A stretch of 11,892 nt of DNA from an uncultured Trueperaceae bacterium (GTDB lineage: Bacteria > Deinococcota > Deinococci > Deinococcales > Trueperaceae), in assembly GCA_937911855.1 (NCBI GenBank), contig CALDPK010000206.1, positions 1-11,892 of the forward strand. Direction: 5' to 3'. The notes beneath the pieces are model-generated. The model did no database searches. It worked only from the letters and a program-made list of their open reading frames with translations, and had not been told where the DNA came from. Shown piece after piece: positions 1 through 5,977 of this stretch; the first letter of the stretch is position 1; the number at the start of each line of letters is the position of its first letter. The translations under genes were made by a program, and so were the position numbers.

Positions 1-606
1 GCCGGTGCCGGGCGGGCCGACCATCAGCACGCCGCGCGGGATCTTGCCGCCCAGCTTCTGGAACTTGGAGGGATCGCGCAGGAACTCGACCAGCTCGGAC
101 ACCTCTTCCTTGGCCTCGTCGCAGCCGGCCACGTCGCTGAAGGTGACCTTGGTCTGTTCCTCGTTGAGCAGCTTGGCGCGCGAGCGGCCAAAGCTCATGG
201 CGCCCTTGCCGCCGCCCTGCTGCATCTGCCGCATCATGAAGAAGAAGAAGCCGATGATCAGCAGGACCGGCAGGAAGTTGATCAGGATGTAGACCAGCGA
301 CGGCCCGGTGGAAGGCGGCGCCTGCTTGATGTCGACGTCGTGGTTGATCAGGTCGTCGATCATGCGCTCGTCGCGGCGCGGCGCGATCACCGTGCCGCGG
401 GCGCCGTCGGTGCGCTCGAAGGAGATGGTGCGCTCGTCCTCGGCGATGTCGACGCTGCGGATCCGGTTGCTGCGCACTTCCTCCATGAACTGCGAGTACT
501 GCACCTCCTGCGGGCCGGCGGTGTTCGGGCTGAAGCTCTGGAACACCATCATCAGCACGATGGCGACGACTACCCAGAGCAGCAAATTCTTGACCAGATC
601 GTTCAT
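1..606 (-). CDS. ftsH: FtsH ATP-dependent zinc metalloprotease, N-terminal part (cut by window edge)
   Basis: This is the first 202 codons of the membrane-bound AAA+ protease that degrades misassembled membrane proteins and short-lived regulators. It starts MNDLVKNLLLWVVV with a transmembrane helix at about residues 5-23, then a small periplasmic domain. A second, very hydrophobic helix follows (VYILINFLPVLLIIGFFFFM). The cytoplasmic linker is Gly/Gln-rich (MRQMQQGGGKGAM). The AAA domain begins with VTFSDVAGCDEAKEE, and the window ends inside Walker A (GPPGTG), so the ATPase core and the HEXXH protease site are outside. The start is the first Met, with a weak GGGAA-type ribosome site. It lies 30 bases after rlmE, the usual rlmE-ftsH operon of gammaproteobacteria. 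Every Ile codon is ATC. Identity is secure from sequence; the xanthomonad affiliation is inferred from the gene order. Confidence 0.96.
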   Translation of the reverse strand, partial: MNDLVKNLLLWVVVAIVLMMVFQSFSPNTAGPQEVQYSQFMEEVRSNRIRSVDIAEDERTISFERTDGARGTVIAPRRDERMIDDLINHDVDIKQAPPSTGPSLVYILINFLPVLLIIGFFFFMMRQMQQGGGKGAMSFGRSRAKLLNEEQTKVTFSDVAGCDEAKEEVSELVEFLRDPSKFQKLGGKIPRGVLMVGPPGTG

Positions 607-619
607 TCAATTCGTTCCC

Positions 620-633
620 GGCGCGTTCGCGCC
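620..633. repeat. Short perfect inverted repeat between rlmE and ftsH
   Basis: GGCGCG-TT-CGCGCC lies in the 30-base gap between the rlmE stop and the ftsH start. It would give a 6-bp GC stem with an impossible 2-base loop, or 5 bp with a 4-base loop. It could tune expression between the two genes or be chance in GC-rich DNA. There is no U-tract, so it is not a standard terminator. Confidence 0.35.
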
Positions 634-636
634 ATG

Positions 637-1281
637 CTACTTCATGTGTGTCCGCTTGCCGCCGGCAAACGCATAGACTTCCGGCGAACGCTGCCGGGAC
701 GCCGACGGCTTGCGGATCGCGACCTTGTCATAGCGCCGGCGCAGGCCCCGGACGTAATCGTCGAAGCCCACGCCCTGGAACAGCTTGGTCAGGAAGGCAC
801 CGCCCGGCCGCAGGTGCCGGTCGGCGAAGTCCATGGCCAGCTCGGCCAGATGCATCGCCCGCGGCTGGTCGACCGAGCCCATACCACTCTTGTTGGGGGC
901 CATATCCGACAACACAAGGTCCACCTGGCGGCCGCCAAGCGCAGTCTCAAGACCTGATAAGACCGCATCCTCCCTGAAGTCCCCATGAAGAAACTCCACC
1001 CCGGCCAGGGGCGGCATCTCCAGGATGTCCAGCGCCAGCACCCTGCCCGGCCGCTCCGGATCCAGCCGGTCGAGCTCCTGGCGAACCCACTGCGACCAGC
1101 CACCCGGGGCGGCGCCCAGGTCGACCACCGTCATGCCAGGCTTGAGCAGGCGGTCGCGGGCGACCAGTTCCTCCAGCTTGTAGGCCGCGCGCGAGCGCAT
1201 CCCCTCCGCCTGCGCCCGCTTTACGAACGGATCGGAGAAGTGTTCCTTGAGCCAGCGCTGGCTGCTCTTGCTGCGGGCCAT
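637..1281 (-). CDS. rlmE: 23S rRNA 2'-O-methyltransferase RlmE (FtsJ/RrmJ)
   Basis: RlmE methylates the 2'-OH of U2552 in the A loop of 23S rRNA using S-adenosylmethionine, late in 50S assembly. The 214-residue protein has the family's normal length. The SAM-binding site is VVDLGAAPGGWSQ (about residues 52-64). The K-D-K-E catalytic tetrad is visible: K35 (RAAYKLEE), D126 (LSDMAPNKSG), K166 (LTKLFQG) and E201 (SPEVYAF). The frame is open upstream to 1329, but the extra 16 residues are Pro/Arg-rich and unlike the family. MARSKSSQRWLKEHF at 1281 is the typical N-terminus, so I use that start although no good ribosome site precedes it. It is followed after 30 bases by ftsH, probably as one operon, and is divergent from yhbY. 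Confidence 0.95.
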   Translation of the reverse strand: MARSKSSQRWLKEHFSDPFVKRAQAEGMRSRAAYKLEELVARDRLLKPGMTVVDLGAAPGGWSQWVRQELDRLDPERPGRVLALDILEMPPLAGVEFLHGDFREDAVLSGLETALGGRQVDLVLSDMAPNKSGMGSVDQPRAMHLAELAMDFADRHLRPGGAFLTKLFQGVGFDDYVRGLRRRYDKVAIRKPSASRQRSPEVYAFAGGKRTHMK

Positions 1282-1366
1282 GGGGGCGGTTCGCGGGGGC
1301 GGTGAATGGCGGGGGATCGCCGCCGGCATGATACCCTGCCGGTCCCGAACGACTCACGCTTCCCGT
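1282..1366. promoter_or_regulatory. Divergent intergenic region of rlmE and yhbY, with dyad
   Basis: These 85 bases separate the rlmE and yhbY starts and must hold promoters for both directions unless transcription comes from elsewhere. The only clear structure is a perfect inverted repeat, CCGGCA (1323-1328) and TGCCGG (1337-1342), with an 8-base spacer TGATACCC. I cannot assign confident -35/-10 pairs. Unlike the genes to the right, neither start has a TANNNT hexamer 6 bases upstream. Confidence 0.35.
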
Positions 1367-1675
1367 ATGCCATCCGCCCTGACTGCCGCCCAGATCCGTT
1401 TCCTCCGCGGCCAGGCACATGACCTCAAGGCAATCCTGCAGGTCGGCGGCAAGGGCGTGACCGATTCGCTGGTTGCCGAGCTGGACGGCGCGCTGGAGCA
1501 CCACGAACTGGTCAAGCTCAGGATCGCCTCCGACGACCGCGTCCAGCGTGAGGGCATCATCGCCGACCTGGCCGGGCGCAGCAGCGCCAGCGTGGTCCAA
1601 AAGATCGGCAAGGTGGCGGTGCTGTACCGGCCGGCCACCGACGGCAAGCGCCAGATCGTCCTGCCCCGGCCCTGA
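1367..1675 (+). CDS. yhbY: YhbY-family CRM-domain RNA-binding protein
   Basis: This is a 102-residue single CRM-domain protein of the YhbY family, which associates with pre-50S ribosomal particles. The opening LTAAQIRFLRGQAHDLKAILQVG and the glycine loop VGGKGVTDSL (around residues 26-35) are characteristic. They are followed by the ELDGALEHHELVKLRI strand-helix region and a C-terminal IGKVAVLYRP strand. The reading frame is open back to 1247, but those codons overlap the rlmE start and look unlike the family, so I use MPSALTAAQ at 1367. Its position divergent from rlmE-ftsH is the arrangement seen in many gammaproteobacteria and fits a ribosome-biogenesis neighbourhood. No strong Shine-Dalgarno sequence is visible. 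Confidence 0.9.
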   Translation: MPSALTAAQIRFLRGQAHDLKAILQVGGKGVTDSLVAELDGALEHHELVKLRIASDDRVQREGIIADLAGRSSASVVQKIGKVAVLYRPATDGKRQIVLPRP

Positions 1676-1711
1676 GCGGCTGCGGCCACCCACCGGCATC
1701 ACGTTCCCCGC

Positions 1712-1867
1712 ATGCATCTGAACCTCGAGCGCCCCGACTACGACTACTTCCTGCGCAGCGCCAACGGCGCCTGGGCGCTGGTCAACGAGCGCCGGCTGGA
1801 CCGCAGCTTCGTGATCGCCCCGGACGCGCTGGTCGAGGATTGGCCGGTGCATGACGCAACCGCGCTG
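1712..1867 (+). CDS. Mth938-like (Xcc1710-type) protein, N-terminal 52 codons only
   Basis: The start MHLNLERPDYDYFLR, then VNERRLDRSFVIAPDALVED and WPVHDATAL, matches my recollection of xanthomonad Mth938-like domain proteins (Xcc1710 type), small proteins of about 125 residues without an established biochemical role. After about codon 52 this family should continue with a region about Leu-rich strands and a C-terminal helix. Instead the same open frame continues with glutamyl-Q-tRNA synthetase sequence to 2734. The start is 36 bases after the yhbY stop, as expected if the two genes are neighbours in the source genome. Ile is ATC here, as in the genes to its left. The gene is therefore broken by the joint; the 340-codon ORF as a whole is not a credible single protein. 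The family assignment is from memory of its typical N-terminus. Confidence 0.75.
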
Positions 1868-1874
1868 CGGGTCG
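1856..1874. other. Probable chimeric junction between two genomes
   Basis: Left of this interval the genes are gammaproteobacterial (ftsH, rlmE, yhbY, Mth938-like). Right of it they are of Deinococcota type. The switch happens inside one open frame, between codons for WPVHDATAL and LRVEDLDGPRT. Both genes are truncated here, the left at its 3' side and the right at its 5' side. The exact base cannot be fixed without reference sequences. A few bases of shared sequence around GCGCTGCGGGTC would be enough for an assembler or a PCR chimera to join them. Confidence 0.75.
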
Positions 1875-2734
1875 AGGACCTGGACGGGCCCCGCACCGTG
1901 CCTGAAGCCGTCAGCGGCAACCTCAACGAGCTGCGCTGGCTGGGACTCGACTGGGACGAAGGCCCCGACACAGGCGGGCCGTTCGCCCCGTACCTGCAGT
2001 CAGGGCGCGGCGAGCGCTACCAGCGCATCCTCGATTTCTTCGCTGCCCGCGACCTGACTTTCGAATGCTGGCTGTCGCGCAAGGACCTGCGGGAACTGGC
2101 TTCGGCACCGCACGGCGACATCCCCGCTTACGGCGAAACAGAACGCCGCGTGAACCGGCGGATCATGGGTGCCAGGCAGGCTGCGGGCAAACAGCCCAGC
2201 ATCCGCCTTAAAGGCCCGGAGACAGCCGGAGTCGCAACGATCGGCTTCCAGGACATCCTCGCAGGCCGCCGCCAGTTCGACGTGAAATCAGCCATAGGCG
2301 ACATCGTCTTGAGACGCGCGGACGGCCTGTGGGCCTACCAGCTTGCCGTCGTTGCAGACGACATCGCCATGGGCATCCGGGAGGTCGTGCGCGGCAACGA
2401 CCTGCTCGCCAGCACCGGCGCCCAGCTGCTCCTGTACCGGGCCCTGGAAGCTCCCCCACCCGCGTTCATGCACGTGCCCCTGCTGCTTGACGAGAACGGC
2501 GAGCGGCTCGCGAAACGGCGCGGCTCACTCACGCTCGGCGAACTGCAGGCTGCGGGCGTGAAACCCGAGCGCGCAGTTGGACTGCTGGGGTACAGCCTCG
2601 GACTGCTCAAGGACCCCGAGCCGATCAGTGCCGTCAGGCTGCTGGAGTCACTGCCCGCTGACTGGACCGGGCTGCTGCGGCCCGACAGTTTCCAGCTCAC
2701 GGACCGGCTGACCGACTGGCTCAGAGCCCGCTGA
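1868..2734 (+). CDS. gluQ: Glutamyl-Q-tRNA(Asp) synthetase, 5'-truncated
   Basis: This is a GluRS-like enzyme without the anticodon-binding domain, which glutamylates the queuosine of tRNA(Asp). Visible landmarks are RVEDLDGPRTVPEAV with LRWLGLDWDEGP, which follow the first active-site strand, then SRKDLRELASAPHG. The DxxLAYQLAVVADD-like stretch is LWAYQLAVVADDIAMGI with VRGNDLLASTGAQ. A KMSKS-like loop is at GERLAKRRGSL (about 2498-2530). The C-terminal LLGYSLGLL helices are also present. The first ~40-45 residues, including the HIGH motif, are missing because Mth938-like sequence replaces them. The zinc-site region keeps one Cys (FECWLSR) but not the usual CxC pair, and has E where the last Cys often is. 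Ile ATA occurs (SAIGD), as in all genes to the right. As drawn it cannot be active. Confidence 0.85.
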   Translation, partial: RVEDLDGPRTVPEAVSGNLNELRWLGLDWDEGPDTGGPFAPYLQSGRGERYQRILDFFAARDLTFECWLSRKDLRELASAPHGDIPAYGETERRVNRRIMGARQAAGKQPSIRLKGPETAGVATIGFQDILAGRRQFDVKSAIGDIVLRRADGLWAYQLAVVADDIAMGIREVVRGNDLLASTGAQLLLYRALEAPPPAFMHVPLLLDENGERLAKRRGSLTLGELQAAGVKPERAVGLLGYSLGLLKDPEPISAVRLLESLPADWTGLLRPDSFQLTDRLTDWLRAR

Positions 2735-2748
2735 AACCGCTGAAGGAC

Positions 2749-2778
2749 TTGCACGGCCGTAACAGCCTGGCTTAAAGT
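2749..2778 (+). promoter_or_regulatory. trp leader promoter (TANNNT, leaderless type)
   Basis: The -10 candidate TAAAGT (2773-2778) ends exactly 6 bases before the leader-peptide ATG at 2785, so transcription would start at or next to the start codon. A TTGCAC hexamer (2749-2754) lies 18 bases upstream as a partial -35 match. Four other units in this window have the same -10 geometry. Confidence 0.6.
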
Positions 2779-2784
2779 TGCGCC

Positions 2785-2898
2785 ATGCCAGCTGAACTGA
2801 CCGGCACTGAAGCACCCGGACCACGCGCCCGGGTACTGCCGCGCGTGCGTACTCCGCGCAGCTTCAAGTGGCGGCATCAGCGCTGGTGGCGAAGCTGA
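2785..2898 (+). CDS. trpL: trp operon leader peptide
   Basis: This 37-codon ORF lies 59 bases upstream of trpB. Its last part reads SFKWRHQRWWRS then TGA, with Trp codons at 2869-2871, 2884-2886 and 2887-2889, giving three TGG in seven codons, two of them adjacent. The E. coli trp leader ends GWWRTS-stop, so position, composition and ending are all as expected for a ribosome-sensed tryptophan leader. The low-Trp 5' part is Pro/Arg-rich (MPAELTGTEAPGPRARV). No Shine-Dalgarno precedes the ATG. Instead a TAAAGT -10 hexamer sits 6 bases upstream, consistent with leaderless translation. Codons after the ATG may also be used from the in-frame GTG at 2845. I infer that stalling at the Trp codons when charged tRNA-Trp is scarce controls trpBA. 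Expression is not shown by sequence alone. Confidence 0.72.
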   Translation: MPAELTGTEAPGPRARVLPRVRTPRSFKWRHQRWWRS

Positions 2899-2921
2899 AG
2901 CCTGTTCACTGACACCTGAAC
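2860..2921 (+). promoter_or_regulatory. Candidate trp attenuator region with alternative RNA pairings
   Basis: AGCTTC (2860-2865) can pair with GAAGCT (2891-2896), enclosing all three Trp codons. Alternatively GCTTCA (2861-2866) can pair with TGAAGC (2896-2901). A further small stem, GTTCA (2904-2908) with TGAAC (2917-2921), lies after the leader stop. Alternative pairings next to Trp codons suit an attenuator, but I see no strong GC stem plus U-run terminator before trpB. The output step could be translational, Rho-dependent, or different from this model. Confidence 0.4.
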
Positions 2922-2957
2922 CCCAGACAATTCACGCAACATTCCACGGAGGCATAC

Positions 2958-4166
2958 ATGTACTCTCAGCCTGACCAGCATGGTCGCTATGGCGAGTTCG
3001 GTGGACGTTACGTCCCCGAGACACTCATCCCCGCACTTGAGGAGCTGACTGACAGCTGGCTCGAACTGCGCAGCGATGAATCATTCCAGCAGGAATACCG
3101 GACGTGGTTGCGCGATTACGTAGGCCGGCCCAGCCTGCTCACCCGCGCCAGCAACCTGAGCCGCGAGCTGGGCGGCGCGTCGATATGGCTTAAACGCGAG
3201 GACCTGAACCACACCGGCGCCCACAAGATCAACAACGCAATGGGCCAGGCGCTCATCGCGAAGCGGCTCGGCAAACAGCGCATCATCGCGGAGACGGGCG
3301 CCGGCCAGCACGGGGTGGCGAGTGCCACCGCAGCAGCCGTCTTCGGCCTGGACTGCGTCGTCTACATGGGCGAGGAGGACGTGCGGCGCCAGGAACTCAA
3401 CGTGTTCCGCATGCAGCTGCTGGGCGCCACCGTCATCCCGGTGACGAGCGGCACCCGCACGCTCAAGGACGCCACCAACGAGGCGATCCGGGACTGGGTG
3501 ACCAACGTGCGCGACTCGTACTACCTGATCGGCAGCGTCGTCGGTCCGCACCCGTACCCGCTCATCGTTCGCGACCTGCAGAGCGTCATCGGCCAGGAAA
3601 CGATCGGGCAGCTCAGAGCGCAGGGCGTAACGGGAACAGAAGCGGTATTCGCCTGCGTCGGCGGCGGATCCAACGCCATGGGCATGTTCGCTCCGTTCAT
3701 CGCGCTCCCCAGGGAAGAGCGGCCCCGGCTCATCGGAGTCGAAGCTGCGGGCGCAGGCCTGGACAGCGGCCGTCACTCGGCGAGCATCTCCACCGGCAAG
3801 ACAGGTGTCCTGCACGGCGCGCTGATGCATCTGCTGTCAGACGATGACGGGCAGATACTGCCGGCGCACAGCATCTCGGCCGGCCTGGACTACCCGGGCG
3901 TCGGCCCCGAGCACTCCCACCTTCATGACAGCGGCCTGGCCGAGTACCAGAGCGCGACCGACTCGGAGGCGCTCGCGGCTTTCCAGCGCCTGTCGCGCAG
4001 CGAGGGCATCATCCCCGCCCTGGAAAGTTCGCACGCGGTGGCCGCAGCGATCCGGCTTGCCCCGGAACTCCCGGAAGACCGTGCCATAGTCGTGTGCCTG
4101 TCCGGACGCGGCGACAAGGACGTGGCCGAAGTAAGGCGGCTGCTTGAAGAAGGAGGCCAGGCATGA
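2958..4166 (+). CDS. trpB: Tryptophan synthase beta chain
   Basis: TrpB condenses indole, channelled from TrpA, with serine to make tryptophan, using pyridoxal phosphate in the cytoplasmic alpha2beta2 complex. The protein has 402 residues, the normal length. The N-terminus GRYGEFGGRYVPETL is typical. The PLP lysine is K90 in HTGAHKINNA, and the phosphate-binding glycine loop is GGGSNAMGMF. The stretches LDYPGVGPEHSHLHDSG and EGIIPALESSHA and the C-terminal LSGRGDKDV are all intact. The start is preceded by GGAGG with a 5-base spacer (2948-2952). It overlaps trpA by four bases (ATGA), so the two are translationally coupled. Upstream lies the Trp-rich leader ORF, which suggests regulation by tryptophan supply. 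No other trp gene is in the window. Confidence 0.97.
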   Translation: MYSQPDQHGRYGEFGGRYVPETLIPALEELTDSWLELRSDESFQQEYRTWLRDYVGRPSLLTRASNLSRELGGASIWLKREDLNHTGAHKINNAMGQALIAKRLGKQRIIAETGAGQHGVASATAAAVFGLDCVVYMGEEDVRRQELNVFRMQLLGATVIPVTSGTRTLKDATNEAIRDWVTNVRDSYYLIGSVVGPHPYPLIVRDLQSVIGQETIGQLRAQGVTGTEAVFACVGGGSNAMGMFAPFIALPREERPRLIGVEAAGAGLDSGRHSASISTGKTGVLHGALMHLLSDDDGQILPAHSISAGLDYPGVGPEHSHLHDSGLAEYQSATDSEALAAFQRLSRSEGIIPALESSHAVAAAIRLAPELPEDRAIVVCLSGRGDKDVAEVRRLLEEGGQA

Positions 4167-4954
4167 CCGGCATCGAGAAGATCAGCAAAGCTTTCAGCGA
4201 TGCGAAGCAGGACAACCGCGCGGCCCTGATGCCGTACCTGACCGGGGCGTTCCCGGACCGCACCACTTTCCTGCGGGACGCTTCCGTCCTCATGGAATCA
4301 GCCGACCTGATCGAGGTGGGTCTGCCCTACTCCGACCCGCTCGGTGACGGCCCCACCATCCAGGCGTCAAGCCAGGCCGTCCTGCAGGCCGGCACTTCCG
4401 TAGCCGAGGTGCTGGACCTGATCGGTGAACTCACCGGACACGGCAAGCCGGTCCTGGTCATGACCTACTACAATCCGATCTTCTGTTACCCGGGCGGGGA
4501 ACGTGGCTTCCTGGAAGCACTGGCTCAGCGCGGCGTCTCCGGCGTGATCCTGCCGGACCTGCCGCCTGAAGAGGCAGGCAGCCTGCGCGGGCATGCAGCG
4601 GAGCTCGGGCTGGCGACTGTGTTCCTCATTGCTCCCACAACCACCGCGGCGCGGCTGCGGACCGTGACTCAGGCCAGCAGCGGCTTCGTCTACTGCGTGT
4701 CGGTGACCGGCGTGACCGGAGCGCGTGACAGCGTGGCCGGCGACCTGCCGGCGATGCTCGCCGCGGCCCGCGAGGTGACGGACCTGCCCCTTGCCGTGGG
4801 TTTCGGGGTTTCGGATGGCAAGACGGCAGCGGAAGTGGCGGCGGTGGCAGACGGAGTGATAGTCGGCTCAGCGATCATCGCCAGGCAGGCACAGGGCGAG
4901 GAACTGGGCGGCTTCGCAGCGGAGCTTGCCGCAGGCTGCATCTTGAGTGACTGA
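4163..4954 (+). CDS. trpA: Tryptophan synthase alpha chain
   Basis: TrpA cleaves indole-3-glycerol phosphate to indole and glyceraldehyde-3-phosphate and passes indole to TrpB. The 263-residue protein is a complete TIM barrel. Catalytic residues equivalent to E. coli Glu49 and Asp60 are E51 and D62 in LIEVGLPYSDPLGDG. PYLTGAFPD, MTYYNPIFCYPGG, GVILPDLPPEE, FVYCVSVTGVTGAR and the phosphate-binding VGFGVSDG and GVIVGSAII follow in family order. The ATG overlaps the trpB stop (ATGA) and has a strong Shine-Dalgarno AAGGAGG (4150-4156) 6 bases upstream. It ends two bases before the convergent rlpA stop. No change in any key residue is seen. Confidence 0.97.
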   Translation: MTGIEKISKAFSDAKQDNRAALMPYLTGAFPDRTTFLRDASVLMESADLIEVGLPYSDPLGDGPTIQASSQAVLQAGTSVAEVLDLIGELTGHGKPVLVMTYYNPIFCYPGGERGFLEALAQRGVSGVILPDLPPEEAGSLRGHAAELGLATVFLIAPTTTAARLRTVTQASSGFVYCVSVTGVTGARDSVAGDLPAMLAAAREVTDLPLAVGFGVSDGKTAAEVAAVADGVIVGSAIIARQAQGEELGGFAAELAAGCILSD

Positions 4955-4962
4955 GGTCAGTC
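4949..4962. repeat. Dyad formed by the two convergent stop codons of trpA and rlpA
   Basis: GACTGA-GG-TCAGTC contains the trpA stop (4952-4954) and the rlpA stop (4957-4959, minus). As RNA it gives 5 bp with a 4-base loop on either strand. There is no T-run on either side, so a bidirectional terminator is only a weak possibility. Confidence 0.3.
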
Positions 4963-5670
4963 GCTGTTGACGAGAATGTCGGTGCCGAGCTGCTGGAACA
5001 GGAGATCTGACATCAGCAGGTCGGCGCCGGCGTCAGCCGGAAGTTCGTTGCCAACGACCCGCACCATGACCGGGTCGTTGGCCGAGTCAAGTGCCGAAGA
5101 GACGATGAGCAGCTCACCAAGAAGGCGGCCGCGCGCGACAACTTCGTAAGGGGTCAGTTCAGAAGAAACGGCCCCGGTGATGACACCGTTGCCGCTCAGG
5201 ATCTCCATCTGAACCTGGCCTACTCCGCTGGCGGTCAGGCCTATCGCGTCAGCTGCCGCGCGGGAAAGGTCGATGAGCCGGTTGTCCTTGAACGGTCCGC
5301 GGTCGTTGATGCGCACGATGACACTCTGGCCCGTGGCCACGTGAGTGACGCGCACCCGCGTGTTGAACGGCAGGGTGCGGTGGGCCGCGGTCAGCTGGGC
5401 AGGATCGAAGATCTCGCCGCTGGCGGTGTGCCGGCCAGCGAAGCCGGGTCCGTACCAGGAAGCGTTGCCGGAGATGACACTGGCGGTGGCCTGCGAGGCA
5501 GCTGCAGCCGGCGCAGGTGCAGGCGTCCGCACTGCAGCAGTGGCGTCAGCCGTAGCGGCAACCGCAGCCGAAACTGCAGGCAGTACCGTCGGTGACACAC
5601 TCAGTGCCGGTGCGCAGCCTGCTGCAAGCAGGATCAGCGCCAGACTCGGAACTGTAAACGAGCGCAGCAT
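4957..5670 (-). CDS. rlpA: RlpA-like double-psi beta-barrel lipoprotein
   Basis: RlpA-family proteins are envelope lipoproteins; characterised members are lytic transglycosylases acting on peptide-free glycan. From the Met at 5670 the protein has 237 residues. It starts with a signal sequence (MLRSFTVPSLALILLAAGC) whose Cys19 is a lipobox-like acylation site. A long Ala/Pro/Thr-rich linker runs to about residue 65. The double-psi barrel follows: GNASWYGPGFAGRHTASGE, LTAAHRTLPFNTRVRV, VRINDRGPF, RLIDLSRAAADAIGL and VQMEIL. There is no SPOR domain. About 85 C-terminal residues after the barrel are not a domain I recognise. The frame is open to 5724, but the start at 5670 gives a clean signal peptide and has TATACT 6 bases upstream. 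Whether it has enzyme activity is not known from sequence. Confidence 0.9.
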   Translation of the reverse strand: MLRSFTVPSLALILLAAGCAPALSVSPTVLPAVSAAVAATADATAAVRTPAPAPAAAASQATASVISGNASWYGPGFAGRHTASGEIFDPAQLTAAHRTLPFNTRVRVTHVATGQSVIVRINDRGPFKDNRLIDLSRAAADAIGLTASGVGQVQMEILSGNGVITGAVSSELTPYEVVARGRLLGELLIVSSALDSANDPVMVRVVGNELPADAGADLLMSDLLFQQLGTDILVNSD

Positions 5671-5676
5671 CCGTGC

Positions 5677-5682
5677 AGTATA
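5677..5682 (-). promoter_or_regulatory. rlpA -10 hexamer (TATACT, leaderless type)
   Basis: On the minus strand TATACT is followed by GCACGG and then the rlpA ATG at 5670, which gives the TANNNT-N6-start geometry. No convincing -35 is visible. The motif supports the start at 5670 rather than the longer frame to 5724. Confidence 0.6.
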
Positions 5683-5757
5683 GGTGGCATTTGATTTGAG
5701 AATGATTAGCAGATGACCTGGCACGTACTCAGACGGCCCGGCTGCATGCCGGGAAAA

Positions 5758-5928
5758 TCACGCCCAGGTGCGGCGGGCGAGTTCTTTCTGGCAGAGGACA
5801 AACGCCTCATAATGGTCGATCTCGGCGCTGCCGTCGGCGATGGCCTGTTCACATTGGCCGATGATGCTGCTGAGCTCTTCGTTGCTCAGGTACTGCACCC
5901 TGTCTGTGGATTCATGTGTTTGCATCAT
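5758..5928 (-). CDS. Small acidic hypothetical protein, 56 aa
   Basis: This short ORF begins with two Met codons (MMQTHESTDRVQYLSNEEL) and ends KELARRTWA before TGA. It has no membrane segment or signal peptide. It is rich in Glu/Gln and looks mostly helical, with two cysteines (GQCEQ and VLCQK) about 20 residues apart. AGGGACGG, with a 6-base spacer to the first ATG, serves as a ribosome site. Third codon positions are mostly G or C, as in neighbouring genes. A 77-codon ORF on the opposite strand (5713-5946) overlaps it but has no ribosome site and no better codon use. The gene lies between rlpA (same strand, 87 bases downstream) and the divergent tatD unit. I do not recognise the family and assign no function. 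Confidence 0.55.
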   Translation of the reverse strand: MMQTHESTDRVQYLSNEELSSIIGQCEQAIADGSAEIDHYEAFVLCQKELARRTWA

Positions 5929-5977
5929 CGCAGTCCGTCCCTGTAAGTGAATTCCGAGCGTGTCCCACCTGGTTGAC

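Noticed and set aside
340..957. 205-codon plus-strand ORF
   Set aside because: It lies antisense to ftsH and rlmE, spans their boundary and has no recognisable domain; high GC leaves few stops on the opposite strand.
947..1852. 301-codon minus-strand ORF
   Set aside because: It covers yhbY and part of rlmE out of frame, with low-complexity composition and no family match that I can see.
1712..2734. Natural two-domain fusion of a Mth938-like domain with GluQRS
   Set aside because: The Mth938-like part stops mid-domain and the synthetase lacks its HIGH motif, so neither half would fold; a chimeric joint explains both losses.
2335..2877. 180-codon minus-strand ORF opposite gluQ and the trp leader
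   Set aside because: Ser/Arg-rich shadow of gluQ; its 5' end falls over the trp leader region and no start signal is present.
2735..2957. T-box or TRAP-type control of trpBA
   Set aside because: No T-box consensus, specifier stem or series of spaced GAG/TAG triplets is visible; the Trp-rich leader ORF explains the region better.
5713..5946. 77-codon plus-strand ORF
   Set aside because: It overlaps the 56-aa minus-strand gene, lacks a ribosome site or a TANNNT at the right distance, and its composition is less like the neighbouring genes.
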